Numbered from the stretch's first letter, positions 33,905-42,030 are shown. The stretch is DNA of 64,000 nt from FEB-10 sp963710645 (GCA_963710645.1 CAVQBD010000001.1:1-64000); one strand, 5' to 3'. Made by a program: numbers and translations. The notes: generated by a model from the letters alone, not told the origin.

Positions 33905-33933
33905 TTTACAAGTTACCGACCTCCGGGTAGAAT
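33905..33933 (+). promoter_or_regulatory. Sigma70 promoter of the putative small RNA gene
   Basis: TTTACA (33905-33910), a 17-bp spacer and TAGAAT (33928-33933) form the best housekeeping-type promoter in the window. No open reading frame follows, but a terminator does about 180 nt on. Confidence 0.7.
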
Positions 33934-33939
33934 AAGGCA

Positions 33940-34114
33940 AGTTCTAAAAAGGGGAGGGATTCGGGAAGGCTTTCCACCTTGTGCCTACCATAACGGCCTA
34001 CCATTTAAGGCCAACCTGTTGAAATCCTATCTTATTGGTCCTGCCTTAAAAGCTGAACGGACCCTCCCACCTCAAATACAGCGCCCGGCGATGATCGCCG
34101 GGCGCGAATTTTTT
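33940..34114 (+). ncRNA. Putative small structured RNA, about 175 nt
   Basis: The segment lies between a near-consensus promoter and a strong intrinsic terminator and has no credible coding sequence. It can fold into an interrupted rod. GGGAGGG (33952-33958) pairs with CCCTCCC (34062-34068), TTC (33960-33962) with GAA (34055-34057), and GCTTT (33969-33973) with AAAGC (34049-34053). An internal GGCC-TACCATTTAA-GGCC hairpin lies within. The length and rod shape would fit a 6S-like RNA, but no diagnostic sequence of 6S, SRP, tmRNA or RNase P is recognised, so identity is open. Confidence 0.6.
34081..34114 (+). terminator. Rho-independent terminator
   Basis: A perfect 11-bp stem, GCGCCCGGCGA with TCGCCGGGCGC, around TGA, followed by GAATTTTTT. 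It points to the plus strand and closes the small RNA transcript (and any read-through from the PEGA gene). Confidence 0.9.
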
Positions 34115-34151
34115 GCCCGCTGGGAAAGAGAATATTCAACCGACCGCTCGG

Positions 34152-34727
34152 TCAGCTGGGAGCGCCCGAACCGACGTCGACCAGGGTGCCAGGTTCGACA
34201 CCGATGGACCGCAGAGCTTCGGTCCAACGCTCCTCGACAGGGGTGTCGAAGATGATCGAGGAATCCAGCGGCGCCACCAACCAGGAATTTTCCTCGATCT
34301 CTCGTTCGAGTTGACCGGGATACCAGCCCGAGTAGCCGAGAAGGAGGTAGTACCGGTTATCGGGACCACCGCGGGCGAGGTTCGCCAGGGTTTGGGTACT
34401 GCCCGAAACCGTAATGTCGGTGTCCACCTTCAGGGCGGTATCGTCCGAAACTTCGCCTTCGCCTTCGAACAGGACGAAACCATGATTCGGCTCAACCGGT
34501 CCGCCGGCGAGCACCTGAGGGTATTGGCCGTCGTCCACCGCCTCGCCGAGTTCGTCGAGGATGTCGTCAAGCTCCACATCCAGCGGTCGGTTGACCACCA
34601 ACCCGAAGGCGCCATCCTCAGTTGAGTGAACGCCCACCAGCACGACGGCGTGCCAGAAATTCGGATCGGCGAGGGTCGGCATGGCGATGAGCAGCTTGCC
34701 GACCAACGGGGTCGCGTCATCGCTCAT
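34152..34727 (-). CDS. YqgE/AlgH family protein
   Basis: A 191-residue cytoplasmic protein of the UPF0301 family: PLVGKLLIAMPTLADPNFWH, AFGLVVNRP, LAGGPVEPNHGFVLFEGEG, RYYLLLGYSGWYPGQLEREI and ENSWLVAPLDSSIIF. The family is widespread, with links to alginate regulation and to redox or ribosome-associated functions, but no proven activity. A -10 box ends 6 nt before its ATG. Divergent from the next gene. Confidence 0.92.
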   Translation of the reverse strand: MSDDATPLVGKLLIAMPTLADPNFWHAVVLVGVHSTEDGAFGLVVNRPLDVELDDILDELGEAVDDGQYPQVLAGGPVEPNHGFVLFEGEGEVSDDTALKVDTDITVSGSTQTLANLARGGPDNRYYLLLGYSGWYPGQLEREIEENSWLVAPLDSSIIFDTPVEERWTEALRSIGVEPGTLVDVGSGAPS

Positions 34728-34733
34728 GGGTTC

Positions 34734-34742
34734 ATGCTATCA
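34734..34742 (-). promoter_or_regulatory. Extended -10 (TGATAGCAT), leaderless YqgE/AlgH start
   Basis: On the minus strand TG-A-TAGCAT ends 6 nt before the ATG, with no Shine-Dalgarno sequence. Confidence 0.5.
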
Positions 34743-34806
34743 GAGTCGAGAGAGGAGTCCGAGGATTTGCGGTGGGCGGTTCACTCCGTCGCTGTCCGGT
34801 ATCGGT

Positions 34807-34812
34807 TACCAT
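34807..34812 (+). promoter_or_regulatory. -10 box (TACCAT), leaderless start of the 34819 gene
   Basis: TACCAT ends 6 nt before the ATG at 34819, with no ribosome site in between. Confidence 0.45.
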
Positions 34813-34818
34813 CGGCGG

Positions 34819-35253
34819 ATGGCCGACTCAACCCAAATCGTGATCGAACCAAGGCAACACGATCTCGACCCCGAAGTCGAACAGCGGCTGATTTCCGAAC
34901 TCGGCCGCTGCCCGGACCTGGCCTTTGCCCACCTGCCACAGGTGCTGGTGTCTGGTCGTCAGGATCGGCCCGAACTCGTGTTGTTTGCGTGGCTGGAAGC
35001 CGAGTCGCTCCGATCCCTGCGGTTCGCCCTCAATCTGGTCACCGAAGCGGTGTCGCGGGCGCTCCCGCCGGACGACTTCCTGGATGTGGTGGTGCTCAAC
35101 TCCGCGCCCGAGCTGCTCGAACCGGTGGAACGCGCGAACTGCCTGCTGGTGGAGCGAAACCCTGAGGAGCGGTCGCGGGCCCTGGCGGCTGCAGCTCAAG
35201 CAGATAAGGTCGCCATCGAACCGCCAACCAATCCGTGGTGGTGGCCGTTTTAA
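34819..35253 (+). CDS. Uncharacterised protein, possibly SseB-C-like
   Basis: A 144-residue acidic alpha/beta protein. The segment LPPDDFLDVVVLNSAPELLE followed by NCLLVERNPEE resembles the C-terminal domain of SseB-like proteins, but I cannot confirm it. It ends in an aromatic NPWWWPF tail. Divergent from the YqgE/AlgH gene; both starts appear leaderless. Function unknown. Confidence 0.6.
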   Translation: MADSTQIVIEPRQHDLDPEVEQRLISELGRCPDLAFAHLPQVLVSGRQDRPELVLFAWLEAESLRSLRFALNLVTEAVSRALPPDDFLDVVVLNSAPELLEPVERANCLLVERNPEERSRALAAAAQADKVAIEPPTNPWWWPF

Positions 35254-35375
35254 CGGTCGAAAGTCGAAGGTCGAAGGTCGGATGGCTGGCCCGCCGGAGA
35301 ACGGGTCATCCCAAACCGGTCGCATGGCGTACCGCCCGCCTCAACTTCTTGACTTTTGACTTTTGACTTTCGACT
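35254..35375 (+). repeat. GTCGAAA and TTGACTT heptamer tracts
   Basis: GTCGAAAGTCGAAGGTCGAA at 35258 onward and, inverted, TTGACTTTTGACTTTTGACT at 35348 onward flank a partial inverted end module (GTACCGCCCGCC). The two tracts could pair with each other. They lie between convergent genes. Confidence 0.7.
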
Positions 35376-36428
35376 TTACACGGGGATTTCGTGACGCCAG
35401 CCGAAGGGGTCGTCGCGATTGGCGGTCTGAATCCCCACCAGCGCGTCGTAGAGCTGTTGCCACCGAGGGTCGAATTCAAAACTCCAGACCCGATCGCCAT
35501 CCGCTATCTCGCGAATCCAGGTGATCACGGCGGCCGTTCCACAGCAGGCTGCGGCATCGAGGTCGCCGAGTTCTTCAAGAGGGATCTTTCGTTCCTCTGC
35601 CGGCCATCCGAAGACGTCGGTGGCGATCTGCAACAGGGACAGCCGGGTGATAGAAGGCAGTACGCTGGTTGAATCGGGTGTGACCAGGGTGCCGTCTTTG
35701 AATGCGAGGAAATTCGCCGCGCCGATCTCGTCGATATAGCGGTGCTCGGTGGGGTCCAGATAGAGGGCTTCAGCGTAACCTTTAGCCCTGGCCTCGGCTC
35801 CCGGAAGGAAGGAACATGCATAGTTGCCGCCGGCCTTGACGTGGCCGCTGCCGTTGGGAGCGGCCCGATCGAGACGGGTCACCATGAAGGCCTTTCCCTG
35901 ATCGGGGCCAAAACCGCCCTTGAAATAGGGGCCAACGGGTGTCACGAATATCCTGAAGACGTAACGGGTCGCTGGTTTGACGCCCACGTTGTTACCGATG
36001 CCGATGTACATGGGCCGCAGGTAGAGCGCGGCGCCGCTGCCGTAGGGCGGCACATATGGAAGATTAGCGGCTGCAACTTCCTCCACGCCACGGACGAACA
36101 GTTCCTCCGGCACCTCGGGTCCCTGGAGATAACGCGCGCCCTTGCTCATCCGGCGTGCGTTGTCGAATGGCCTGAAGGCGTAAATCTTACCGTCGGCTCC
36201 GGTCTGCACTTTCATGCCTTCGAAGAGCTGTTGACCGTAGTGCAGACACTGGCTTCCCTCGGGGAGATCCATGGACGAACCCTCGATCAGACCGCGGACC
36301 CGCCACACTCCGTATTCGTAGACCGCTTCGAAACGAAACGGGCACGGCATGTAGTCGAAACCGAGTTTTGCGAAGTCCAGCTGAACCTTGTTGTTGTCCC
36401 CGATGAAGTAATACCGCGGTTTCTTCAT
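35376..36428 (-). CDS. ilvE: Branched-chain amino acid aminotransferase
   Basis: A 350-residue fold-type IV PLP aminotransferase of the longer eukaryote/actinobacterial subtype. Substrate and cofactor blocks are clear: QCLHYGQQLFEGMKVQ, ALYLRPMYIGIG, the PLP lysine in NGSGHVKAGGNYACSF, DEIGAANFLAFKDG and ACCGTAAVITWI. It transfers amino groups between glutamate and leucine, isoleucine or valine. The start is the ATG with GGAGGTGTAC upstream. No other ilv gene is nearby. Confidence 0.95.
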   Translation of the reverse strand: MKKPRYYFIGDNNKVQLDFAKLGFDYMPCPFRFEAVYEYGVWRVRGLIEGSSMDLPEGSQCLHYGQQLFEGMKVQTGADGKIYAFRPFDNARRMSKGARYLQGPEVPEELFVRGVEEVAAANLPYVPPYGSGAALYLRPMYIGIGNNVGVKPATRYVFRIFVTPVGPYFKGGFGPDQGKAFMVTRLDRAAPNGSGHVKAGGNYACSFLPGAEARAKGYAEALYLDPTEHRYIDEIGAANFLAFKDGTLVTPDSTSVLPSITRLSLLQIATDVFGWPAEERKIPLEELGDLDAAACCGTAAVITWIREIADGDRVWSFEFDPRWQQLYDALVGIQTANRDDPFGWRHEIPV

Positions 36429-36513
36429 GTACACCTCCAGAGGTGGATGACGACGGCCGGCTGCGGGCATATGTGGTGGCCGAGGGGGCGGCCAGCGGAA
36501 GACACCCGCATCA

Positions 36514-37422
36514 CTATAGCGGGTCCGGCCCCACCTTTGGAATGGACTCGGGTTCCATGAGGAGAATTGCGGGGTCTACGCGGGCTCCGTGCCACCGGAC
36601 TCCGAAGTGAAGATGGGGTCCTGTGGCTCGCCCGGTGGATCCCACAGTGCCTACTTTCCGGCCGCGGGCCACGGTCTCGCCCTGTTCCACATCGATGTGA
36701 TCGAGGTGGAAGTACATGGTGATGAGATTGTCGCCGTGGTCGATGAACACACTGTTGCCCGAGAAGTAATGTTCCCCGACCAACACCACGGTGCCGGCCG
36801 CCGCAGCCCGAACCGGAGTTCCGGTGGGCGAACTGAGGTCGACCCCGGAGTGGGGGCTTCGGGGCTCACCGTTGAGCACCCTCCTCGAGCCGAAGCTGCG
36901 GAACTCGGGCTGGGACTCGATGGGTGGAGCCAGTGGAAGCGTGAACACCGGTGGCGCGTCGGATCGCCACAGAGTTTTCACCTGCGCGCTTTCCCGCCGG
37001 ATGCGATCCAGCTGTTCGGGCGGCGCGCTGGCCATTTCAGGGGCGACGGAGAGCCTCTGCTCCGGGTAGGGATAGGCACCGACCCGAATGGAACGGCTTT
37101 CCTGGATGCCGCCCCGAGTGCGGTCCAGTCGAATGGCAGACTTTGGGGCGAGGAGATCGATGGGGTACCAGCACGTGTCGTTGATAGGGCGCCAGGATGC
37201 ACCTTCCATTCCGCACTGTTCCAGGTCTTTTCCCGGCCACCTCAGGACACTGCCCGGCGCCACCTCATGAGCTGGGTCGTTCCCTGCATGGGCCGGCTGC
37301 TGCCACCCCGATCCGACAAGACAAGCGGCAATCAAGGTGCTCTTCAGCAGACTGCGGAGAATTGTCGCCCTTCGGTACCTGTCCAATCGCCGGACGATTT
37401 TTGTGGGTGTCGAGGCCGACAC
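36514..37422 (-). CDS. LytM/M23-family peptidase, exported
   Basis: A 302-residue protein with an N-terminal signal (STLIAACLVGSGWQQPAHAG) and a C-terminal peptidase_M23 domain. Zinc ligands are HSGVDLSS (His/Asp) and GPHLHFGVRW (H-x-H). It is either a D,D-endopeptidase that cuts peptidoglycan cross-links or a non-catalytic activator; both motif halves are intact, which favours activity. GTG start. An unassigned segment of about 110 residues precedes the domain. Confidence 0.9.
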   Translation of the reverse strand: MSASTPTKIVRRLDRYRRATILRSLLKSTLIAACLVGSGWQQPAHAGNDPAHEVAPGSVLRWPGKDLEQCGMEGASWRPINDTCWYPIDLLAPKSAIRLDRTRGGIQESRSIRVGAYPYPEQRLSVAPEMASAPPEQLDRIRRESAQVKTLWRSDAPPVFTLPLAPPIESQPEFRSFGSRRVLNGEPRSPHSGVDLSSPTGTPVRAAAAGTVVLVGEHYFSGNSVFIDHGDNLITMYFHLDHIDVEQGETVARGRKVGTVGSTGRATGPHLHFGVRWHGARVDPAILLMEPESIPKVGPDPL

Positions 37423-37771
37423 GGCATCCTCCGCGAGTCCCTTGCCGCGCCGAGCGCAGTGATCGACCGGTGATCGGCCAAACAGCTGGCGAGTGAGCAG
37501 CTCGGGATGGGTTGTTTATTTGGGCGGGTGCCGGGGAAGACTTCCCAGCAACGCCCGCAGTTCAACGATCGTATCATGGGGCACCCCCTGTCGAGCTCTC
37601 CCTATCCACGGTAGACGTCAGCTGGTGGACGAGTTGCCACGGGCGCTTGGGTGGTGGGGGTTGACACCGGTGTACGGTCTGGATGACAGTGCTCCACGTA
37701 TTCTGTTCGTGCAACCGGGCGAAGATCTGGCATTCGACTTGCAAGTATTTCCTGGATTGAAAGGGGGACTC
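37423..37771 (+). other. Divergent intergenic region, no clear feature
   Basis: The open frame upstream of the lipoprotein gene continues through this region, but its composition is unlike protein and no ribosome site supports an earlier start. A TTGACA hexamer at about 37660 has no good -10 partner. I see no repeat element. Confidence 0.4.
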
Positions 37772-38368
37772 ATGAATCGCAACAAACAGCTTCTCCTCAC
37801 CGTGGTGGTCGTCCTCGTGGCCGCAGTGACCGCCTGCTCGAGCGCGGTGCCCACCGAAACTCCGGGAGTGGAAAGGCTTGGGAACTACCTCCTCCGGGAG
37901 AAAGTGCCCAGTGCAGAGGTGGTGTTGGGCTACAAGTATGCCGAGCAATCCCTGGGAGCCGAATGGTTGATCCTGGAGATCGCAGCGACCTCGCCGCAGG
38001 GAGAGAGCGCGAAGTTCGAACGTGACAAGATCTGGGTCCGAATTCCGTCCGGGACCCAGGTGCCTGCGGCCAGCCAAAAGGCCTTTGGTGAGGCGTACGG
38101 CGGCATGCGAAACCAGATCAGCCAGGCCAACGTGACCCGTGATCCAATGGACTACTTCCCGCCCAACCGCCGGGCCTGTACGACCGACCTCTTTGTGGCT
38201 CCAGGCGAGGGCGTGTCCTACGATCAGTTCACCGTGAATGGTCAGAGGGCCTGCCAGGGCAAGTTGTTCTTCTACATACCGGGCGGAACGAAGTCCGGAC
38301 GCTACGTGCTCGGCATGGACATGGAGGAGGACGAGATTCGGATCCCATTCGTCCTGGGCGAGCAGTAA
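37772..38368 (+). CDS. Lipoprotein of unknown function
   Basis: A 198-residue protein with a lipoprotein signal (LLLTVVVVLVAAVTACSS, Cys22). The rest is a beta-rich soluble domain with paired cysteines (RRACTTDLF and GQRACQGKLFFYIPG) that suggest one disulfide. No family recognised. It stands alone and is followed by a strong terminator. Confidence 0.75.
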   Translation: MNRNKQLLLTVVVVLVAAVTACSSAVPTETPGVERLGNYLLREKVPSAEVVLGYKYAEQSLGAEWLILEIAATSPQGESAKFERDKIWVRIPSGTQVPAASQKAFGEAYGGMRNQISQANVTRDPMDYFPPNRRACTTDLFVAPGEGVSYDQFTVNGQRACQGKLFFYIPGGTKSGRYVLGMDMEEDEIRIPFVLGEQ

Positions 38369-38394
38369 ACGGCGCTCGTTTCTGAAAAACGAAC

Positions 38395-38428
38395 GGCCCC
38401 GGAGCTGAGAGCCTCGGGGCCTTTTTTT
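38395..38428 (+). terminator. Rho-independent terminator after the lipoprotein gene
   Basis: GGCCCCGGAG pairs with CTCGGGGCC (one bulged G), followed by seven Ts. Plus-strand orientation; 26 bp after the stop codon. Confidence 0.9.
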
Positions 38429-38452
38429 CAGCCACCGATCGCTTCGGGGGCG

Positions 38453-39673
38453 TCAATCGACAAGGGTCGTGGTGATGCGGACATCCGAGTGAAGGGTCCT
38501 GTGGACCGGACAGCGGTCGGCAATCTCCAACAACCGAAGCCTCTGTGTGTCGTCCAAGGCACCATCGAGAACCAGCTCCCGGTGAAAAGTGTCGATCCGA
38601 GAGGTCTTGTTGTCGGTGTCGCCGCAGTCGACGCAGTGTACCTTGGCGTGCCGGACCCGAGCCTCCACATCTTCGAGCGGCCACTTCTTGCGGTCGGCGT
38701 ACATGCGAAGGGTCATGGTCGTGCACGCCCCGAGGGCGGCGGACAGCAGTTCGTAGGGGCTGGGGCCGGTATTGGTCCCGCCAACGGCCACCGGCTCGTC
38801 AGCCACCAGCGCGTGGCCATTGGCGAGGATTTCGGTGCGGTATCCGGCGGGATCGGTCCGGGCCACCACCAGATCGTCTCCAGCTGACGGGGCCTTGACC
38901 TCTTCCTGGGGCACTCCAATGTACCTCCGTGCCCAGGCGGCGATCACCGAGCCGACGAAAAGAGCGTCTTCCGGATCGGTCAGCAGGTGATCGGCGGTGT
39001 CCAGAGATACGAAGCTCTTGGGGTGTTTGGCGGTTGTGAAGATGGTGGTTGCATGGTCGATGCCGACCACGTTGTCGATGGGCGAATGAAAGACCATCAG
39101 TGCCCGTTCGAGGTTTGCGACCGCGTCGTGCAACGATGCCGACGAGATGTCGTCCACCAACCCACGGCCGATGCGGATAGGGCGGCCCCCGATCCGGATC
39201 TCGGCCGAGCCCAGGCGATCGATGTCGTCGACGTGGGGGCCCAAGTGTTCCATGAGGTGCTGGGGAGAGCTGGGCGCAGCAATCGTCGCCACCGCCTTGG
39301 CCGAGGGGATGGACTGCGCTGCCTTGAGCACAGCCGCCCCACCCAGGGAGTGGCCGATGAGCAGTTTTGGCGGGGCGAGGTCGCGCGCCATGAACTCTGA
39401 GGCCGCCACCAGATCCTCCACGTTGGAGGAGAATGTCGTGTCCTCGAAATCCCCTTCACTCTGGCCCAACCCCGTGAAATCGAACCGCAATACCGCGATA
39501 CCTTGCCTGGCCAGCGCCCGGCTGATGCGGCTCACCCCCTTGTAGTCCTTGGAACAGGTGAAACAGTGGGCGAAGAGGGCATAGGCGATTGGGACGCCGT
39601 CCACCGGTCGATCCAGTAGAGCGGCGAGACTTTGACCGGCTGAGTTCTTGAAGCTGACGCGAGTGGTGGTCAT
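38453..39673 (-). CDS. Alpha/beta hydrolase-OsmC fusion protein
   Basis: A 406-residue two-domain protein. Residues 1-255 are an alpha/beta hydrolase with nucleophile Ser109 in LIGHSLGGAA and catalytic His region TADHLLTDPEDA. Residues about 270-406 are an OsmC/Ohr-type domain with the peroxidatic-cysteine helix ALGACTTMTLRMYADRK and the second cysteine in IADRCPVHRTL. This fusion is known in many bacteria and is thought to detoxify organic peroxides or act on a linked ester substrate. Both active sites look intact. Confidence 0.93.
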   Translation of the reverse strand: MTTTRVSFKNSAGQSLAALLDRPVDGVPIAYALFAHCFTCSKDYKGVSRISRALARQGIAVLRFDFTGLGQSEGDFEDTTFSSNVEDLVAASEFMARDLAPPKLLIGHSLGGAAVLKAAQSIPSAKAVATIAAPSSPQHLMEHLGPHVDDIDRLGSAEIRIGGRPIRIGRGLVDDISSASLHDAVANLERALMVFHSPIDNVVGIDHATTIFTTAKHPKSFVSLDTADHLLTDPEDALFVGSVIAAWARRYIGVPQEEVKAPSAGDDLVVARTDPAGYRTEILANGHALVADEPVAVGGTNTGPSPYELLSAALGACTTMTLRMYADRKKWPLEDVEARVRHAKVHCVDCGDTDNKTSRIDTFHRELVLDGALDDTQRLRLLEIADRCPVHRTLHSDVRITTTLVD

Positions 39674-39732
39674 TGGGGCCTCCGGACCGAGATTGAAGAG
39701 AAGGATATTTTAGGGTATCCGAGGCCCACCCA

Positions 39733-39775
39733 TCCGGATGCGAGATACAAGATGCAAGATGCAAGATCCGGTGGC
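39733..39775 (+). repeat. AAGATGC word repeat at the IS left boundary
   Basis: GATACAAGATGCAAGATGCA followed by AGATCC; the same words occur at 8.7 and 29.2 kb. The IS element begins directly after it. Confidence 0.65.
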
Positions 39776-39814
39776 GTCCTGTAATAGGTTGACACTCGAG
39801 AAGGGGGTGGGCCT

Positions 39815-40216
39815 ATGGCGGGAAGGACGATGCGATACAGTGAGGCATTCAAGCAGCAGGTAGTGGACGAGCTCGAGGCGGGGCGATTTGGGAGTCCACA
39901 TGAGGCATCACAGGCCTACGGTGTTGATTCGGGGTCGGTGAAGCGTTGGGCTAGACAGTACGGCAAGGGGCACTTGCTGCGGAAGGTGGTACGAGTGGAG
40001 AAGCAAGACGAGCCTGGGGAGATCAAGCGTTTGAAGGAACGGGTGCGAGGCTTGGAAGCTGCGTTGGCGGATTCGGTGATGGACCAGGCGTTGGATCAGG
40101 CGTTTTTCGAGATTCTGTGCGAGCGGATGGGCATCGACGCGAGAGAGTTTAAAAAAAAGCACGCTGGTCAGGCGTCCACCGGGCGGGCAAGAAACTCCAA
40201 GGACGACGCGGAGTAA
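39815..40216 (+). CDS. IS3-family transposase OrfA
   Basis: A 133-residue protein with an N-terminal helix-turn-helix (MRYSEAFKQQVVDELEAG, then SPHEASQAYGVDSGSVKRWA) and a leucine-rich coiled coil (GEIKRLKERVRGLEAAL) for multimerisation. It binds the element ends. Near its end the codons TTT AAA AAA AAG provide a slippery site for shifting into OrfB. An ATG start with a weak G-rich ribosome site. Confidence 0.85.
   Translation: MAGRTMRYSEAFKQQVVDELEAGRFGSPHEASQAYGVDSGSVKRWARQYGKGHLLRKVVRVEKQDEPGEIKRLKERVRGLEAALADSVMDQALDQAFFEILCERMGIDAREFKKKHAGQASTGRARNSKDDAE
40153..40159 (+). other. Programmed -1 frameshift site (A AAA AAG)
   Basis: The heptamer A AAA AAG is in the right phase within OrfA. 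A -1 slip moves ribosomes past a TAA at 40150-40152 of the other frame and into OrfB, giving EFKKARWSGVHRAGKK and then the DDE domain. This is the standard way IS3 elements make the OrfAB transposase. Confidence 0.75.
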
Positions 40217-41034
40217 GCATCGAGAGGTTGTGCTGCAAGGTGGGCATGACCCGGCAGAACTACTACAAGCAGAGGCGGCGGCGAAGACGGAGAGAAGTCG
40301 ACGAGAGTCTGATCATCGCTCTGGTCAGGCGGGAGCGACAGCAGCAGCCGCGGCTTGGTTGTAGGAAGCTCCATCGGCATTTGCGTCAGCAGTTTCGAGA
40401 CGCCGGTATCCAGGTCGGTAGAGACCGGATGTTTGAGGTTCTTCGTCATCACGGGATGCTGGTCAGACCGTTGCCGAAGAAACCCCGCACTACGTTTTCG
40501 GGGCACTCTTTGCCGGTGTATAGGAATCTCATCTCTGAGCTTGAGGCCACGGCTCCAAACCAGATCTGGGTCAGCGACGTGACCTACATCCGGACGTGGG
40601 GGGGGTTTGAGTACCTCACTCTGATCATGGACCTGCACTCCCACAAGATCGTCGGCTATCACTGTGGAGAAAGCCTCGACACCAAGACTTCCATGAAAGC
40701 GTTGGATCAGGCGATTGCGGATCTGCCAGACGACAGGTATCCAATTCACCATTCAGATCGAGGAAGCCAGTACTGTAGCCACAAGTATGTCGAACGCCTG
40801 AATGGTCGCTACTTGCCGGTGAGCATGACCGAGTTGAATCACTGTGCCGAAAACTCAACTGCAGAGAGACTCAACGGCATCCTCAAACAGGAGTATGGCC
40901 TCGGAAGAACTTTCCTCAGCCGGCAGCAGGTACGACGCGCTGTCGATGAAGCCGTCTGGCTCTACAACCACCGCCGACCCCACATGACCCTCGATTACCA
41001 ATACCCTGCCAAGGTCCATGCACTGGCCGCCTGA
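40153..41034 (+). CDS. IS3-family transposase OrfB (DDE integrase), made as OrfAB
   Basis: An rve-superfamily integrase. The catalytic triad is visible as Asp in QIWVSDVTYI, Asp in IHHSDRGSQYCS, and Glu in CAENSTAERLNGILKQ. The N-terminal part (VSIERLCCKVGMTRQNYYKQ) is the usual HTH_21-like segment. No good internal start is seen before residue MTRQN, so it is probably expressed only as a frameshift fusion with OrfA beginning at 39815. Complete, with all three acidic residues. Confidence 0.88.
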   Translation, partial: KKARWSGVHRAGKKLQGRRGVSIERLCCKVGMTRQNYYKQRRRRRRREVDESLIIALVRRERQQQPRLGCRKLHRHLRQQFRDAGIQVGRDRMFEVLRHHGMLVRPLPKKPRTTFSGHSLPVYRNLISELEATAPNQIWVSDVTYIRTWGGFEYLTLIMDLHSHKIVGYHCGESLDTKTSMKALDQAIADLPDDRYPIHHSDRGSQYCSHKYVERLNGRYLPVSMTELNHCAENSTAERLNGILKQEYGLGRTFLSRQQVRRAVDEAVWLYNHRRPHMTLDYQYPAKVHALAA

Positions 41035-41207
41035 CAAGGCTGGCTCATTCAAACAACTTGATCACTTCTCCACAGCCTGATGAACCACCGCGCGGCCCGC
41101 CCTCCCGACTGCGGAGTTATGGAAAGCTGGCCCCCTTCCCACCTCCCTCCACCTTCCCACAGCCTCCGCAGCCACGACGACGAATAGTGACAACTTTTCG
41201 CCAGGAC

Positions 41208-41309
41208 TTGACCACCCGAGCAGGGGGGGAAGGGCGGAAATTCAGAATTCAGAATCGAGAATTGAGATCCCAGGACCCCGGGACCAGGGGATGGGTGGGG
41301 GACGAGCCC
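41208..41309 (+). other. Spacer after the IS element
   Basis: Short GC-rich run with AATTCAGAATTCAGAATCGA-type words leading into the GTCCCTA tract. No gene supported. Confidence 0.4.
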
Positions 41310-41366
41310 CTCGTCCCTCGTCCCTAGTCCCTAGTCCCTAGTCCCTAGTCCCTAGTCCCTAGCCCC
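41308..41366 (+). repeat. (GTCCCTA)n heptamer microsatellite
   Basis: About eight tandem units of GTCCCTA or GTCCCTC. It runs up to and slightly into the 3' end of msrB (minus strand, stop at 41359), so the last codons of that gene lie in repeat DNA. Confidence 0.85.
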
Positions 41367-41937
41367 CAGGTCTGCCGCCAACATCCATGGGTTCGAAGTC
41401 CAGGGAAGCGGAGTTCAGGCAGTATCTCAGCCCGGTGGGTTTGGGGCCGTCTTCAAAGACGTGTCCAAGGTGGGCGCCGCACCGGCTGCAGTGGACCTCG
41501 GTACGCACCATCCAGAACTTGCGATCGACCTCGGTGCCGATGTTCGCCTCATGGACCGGCTGGAAGAAGCTCGGCCAGCCGGTGCCCGACTCGAATTTCG
41601 TTCGGGAGAGAAAGAGGTCGTTGCCACAGGCGACGCACCTGTAGACCCCCTCGGTCTTGTTGTCCCACAAAGCCCCGGTGAACGCCCTTTCCGTGCCGTT
41701 CTTGCGGGTCACCTCGTACTGCTCTGCGCTGAGGGATTCCTGCCACTCCTGATCGCTCTTCGTGACCTTGTCGGTGGAAATCAAACGGCCTTCTTCGACC
41801 GAGTACACCTCGATTCTGGATGCCATGTGGTCCTCTCCTTGATCCCCTGTCGATGACTGGGCCATGGTCGCCGCCGCTGCGGTCAGCGCCAAGAAAACGA
41901 CCCAAACCAGCGCCCAGGTCTGTGTGTTGATCTTCAT
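41359..41937 (-). CDS. msrB: Peptide-methionine (R)-S-oxide reductase MsrB, exported
   Basis: A 192-residue protein with a signal peptide (LVWVVFLALTAAAATMAQ) and a full MsrB domain. Structural zinc ligands are CVACGN and CSRCGAH; the substrate loop is SGTGWPSFFQPV; the catalytic Cys is in GLRYCLNSASLDF. It repairs methionine-R-sulfoxide in proteins, here in the periplasm. The start is ATG after GGAGGTCATC. Divergent from a Glu/Leu/Phe/Val dehydrogenase gene. Confidence 0.95.
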   Translation of the reverse strand: MKINTQTWALVWVVFLALTAAAATMAQSSTGDQGEDHMASRIEVYSVEEGRLISTDKVTKSDQEWQESLSAEQYEVTRKNGTERAFTGALWDNKTEGVYRCVACGNDLFLSRTKFESGTGWPSFFQPVHEANIGTEVDRKFWMVRTEVHCSRCGAHLGHVFEDGPKPTGLRYCLNSASLDFEPMDVGGRPGG

Positions 41938-42021
41938 GATGACCTCCGTTGTCCCGGAGAAGAACCCGGGATGCATACGTAATATGCCGCTGCGCTGCCT
42001 CCGGTTGCACCTGGTTTCCGA

Positions 42022-42030
42022 TGGTATTAT
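42022..42030 (+). promoter_or_regulatory. Extended -10 (TGGTATTAT) for the dehydrogenase gene
   Basis: TG-G-TATTAT lies about 59 nt before the ATG at 42089; a TTGCAC hexamer further upstream is too close for a standard -35. Confidence 0.5.

Larger units (their letters stand above)
39776..41207 (+). mobile_element. IS3-family insertion sequence
   Basis: Two consecutive reading frames (OrfA, OrfB) in the -1 relation, with a DDE integrase. Candidate terminal inverted repeats are GTCCTGTAATAGGTTGACACT from 39776 (of which the outer GTCCTG and inner GGTTGACACT matter) and the complement of AGTGACAACTTTTCGCCAGG ending at 41207. They are imperfect, and no target duplication is clear, so the ends are approximate. 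Only one copy is present in the window, and both frames are intact, so it may still be active. Confidence 0.75.

Noticed and set aside
37655..37700. Sigma70 promoter with TTGACA before the lipoprotein gene
   Set aside because: No acceptable -10 hexamer lies 16-18 bp downstream.
41308..41366. CRISPR array
   Set aside because: Units are 7 nt with no spacers; it is a microsatellite. No cas gene is in the window.
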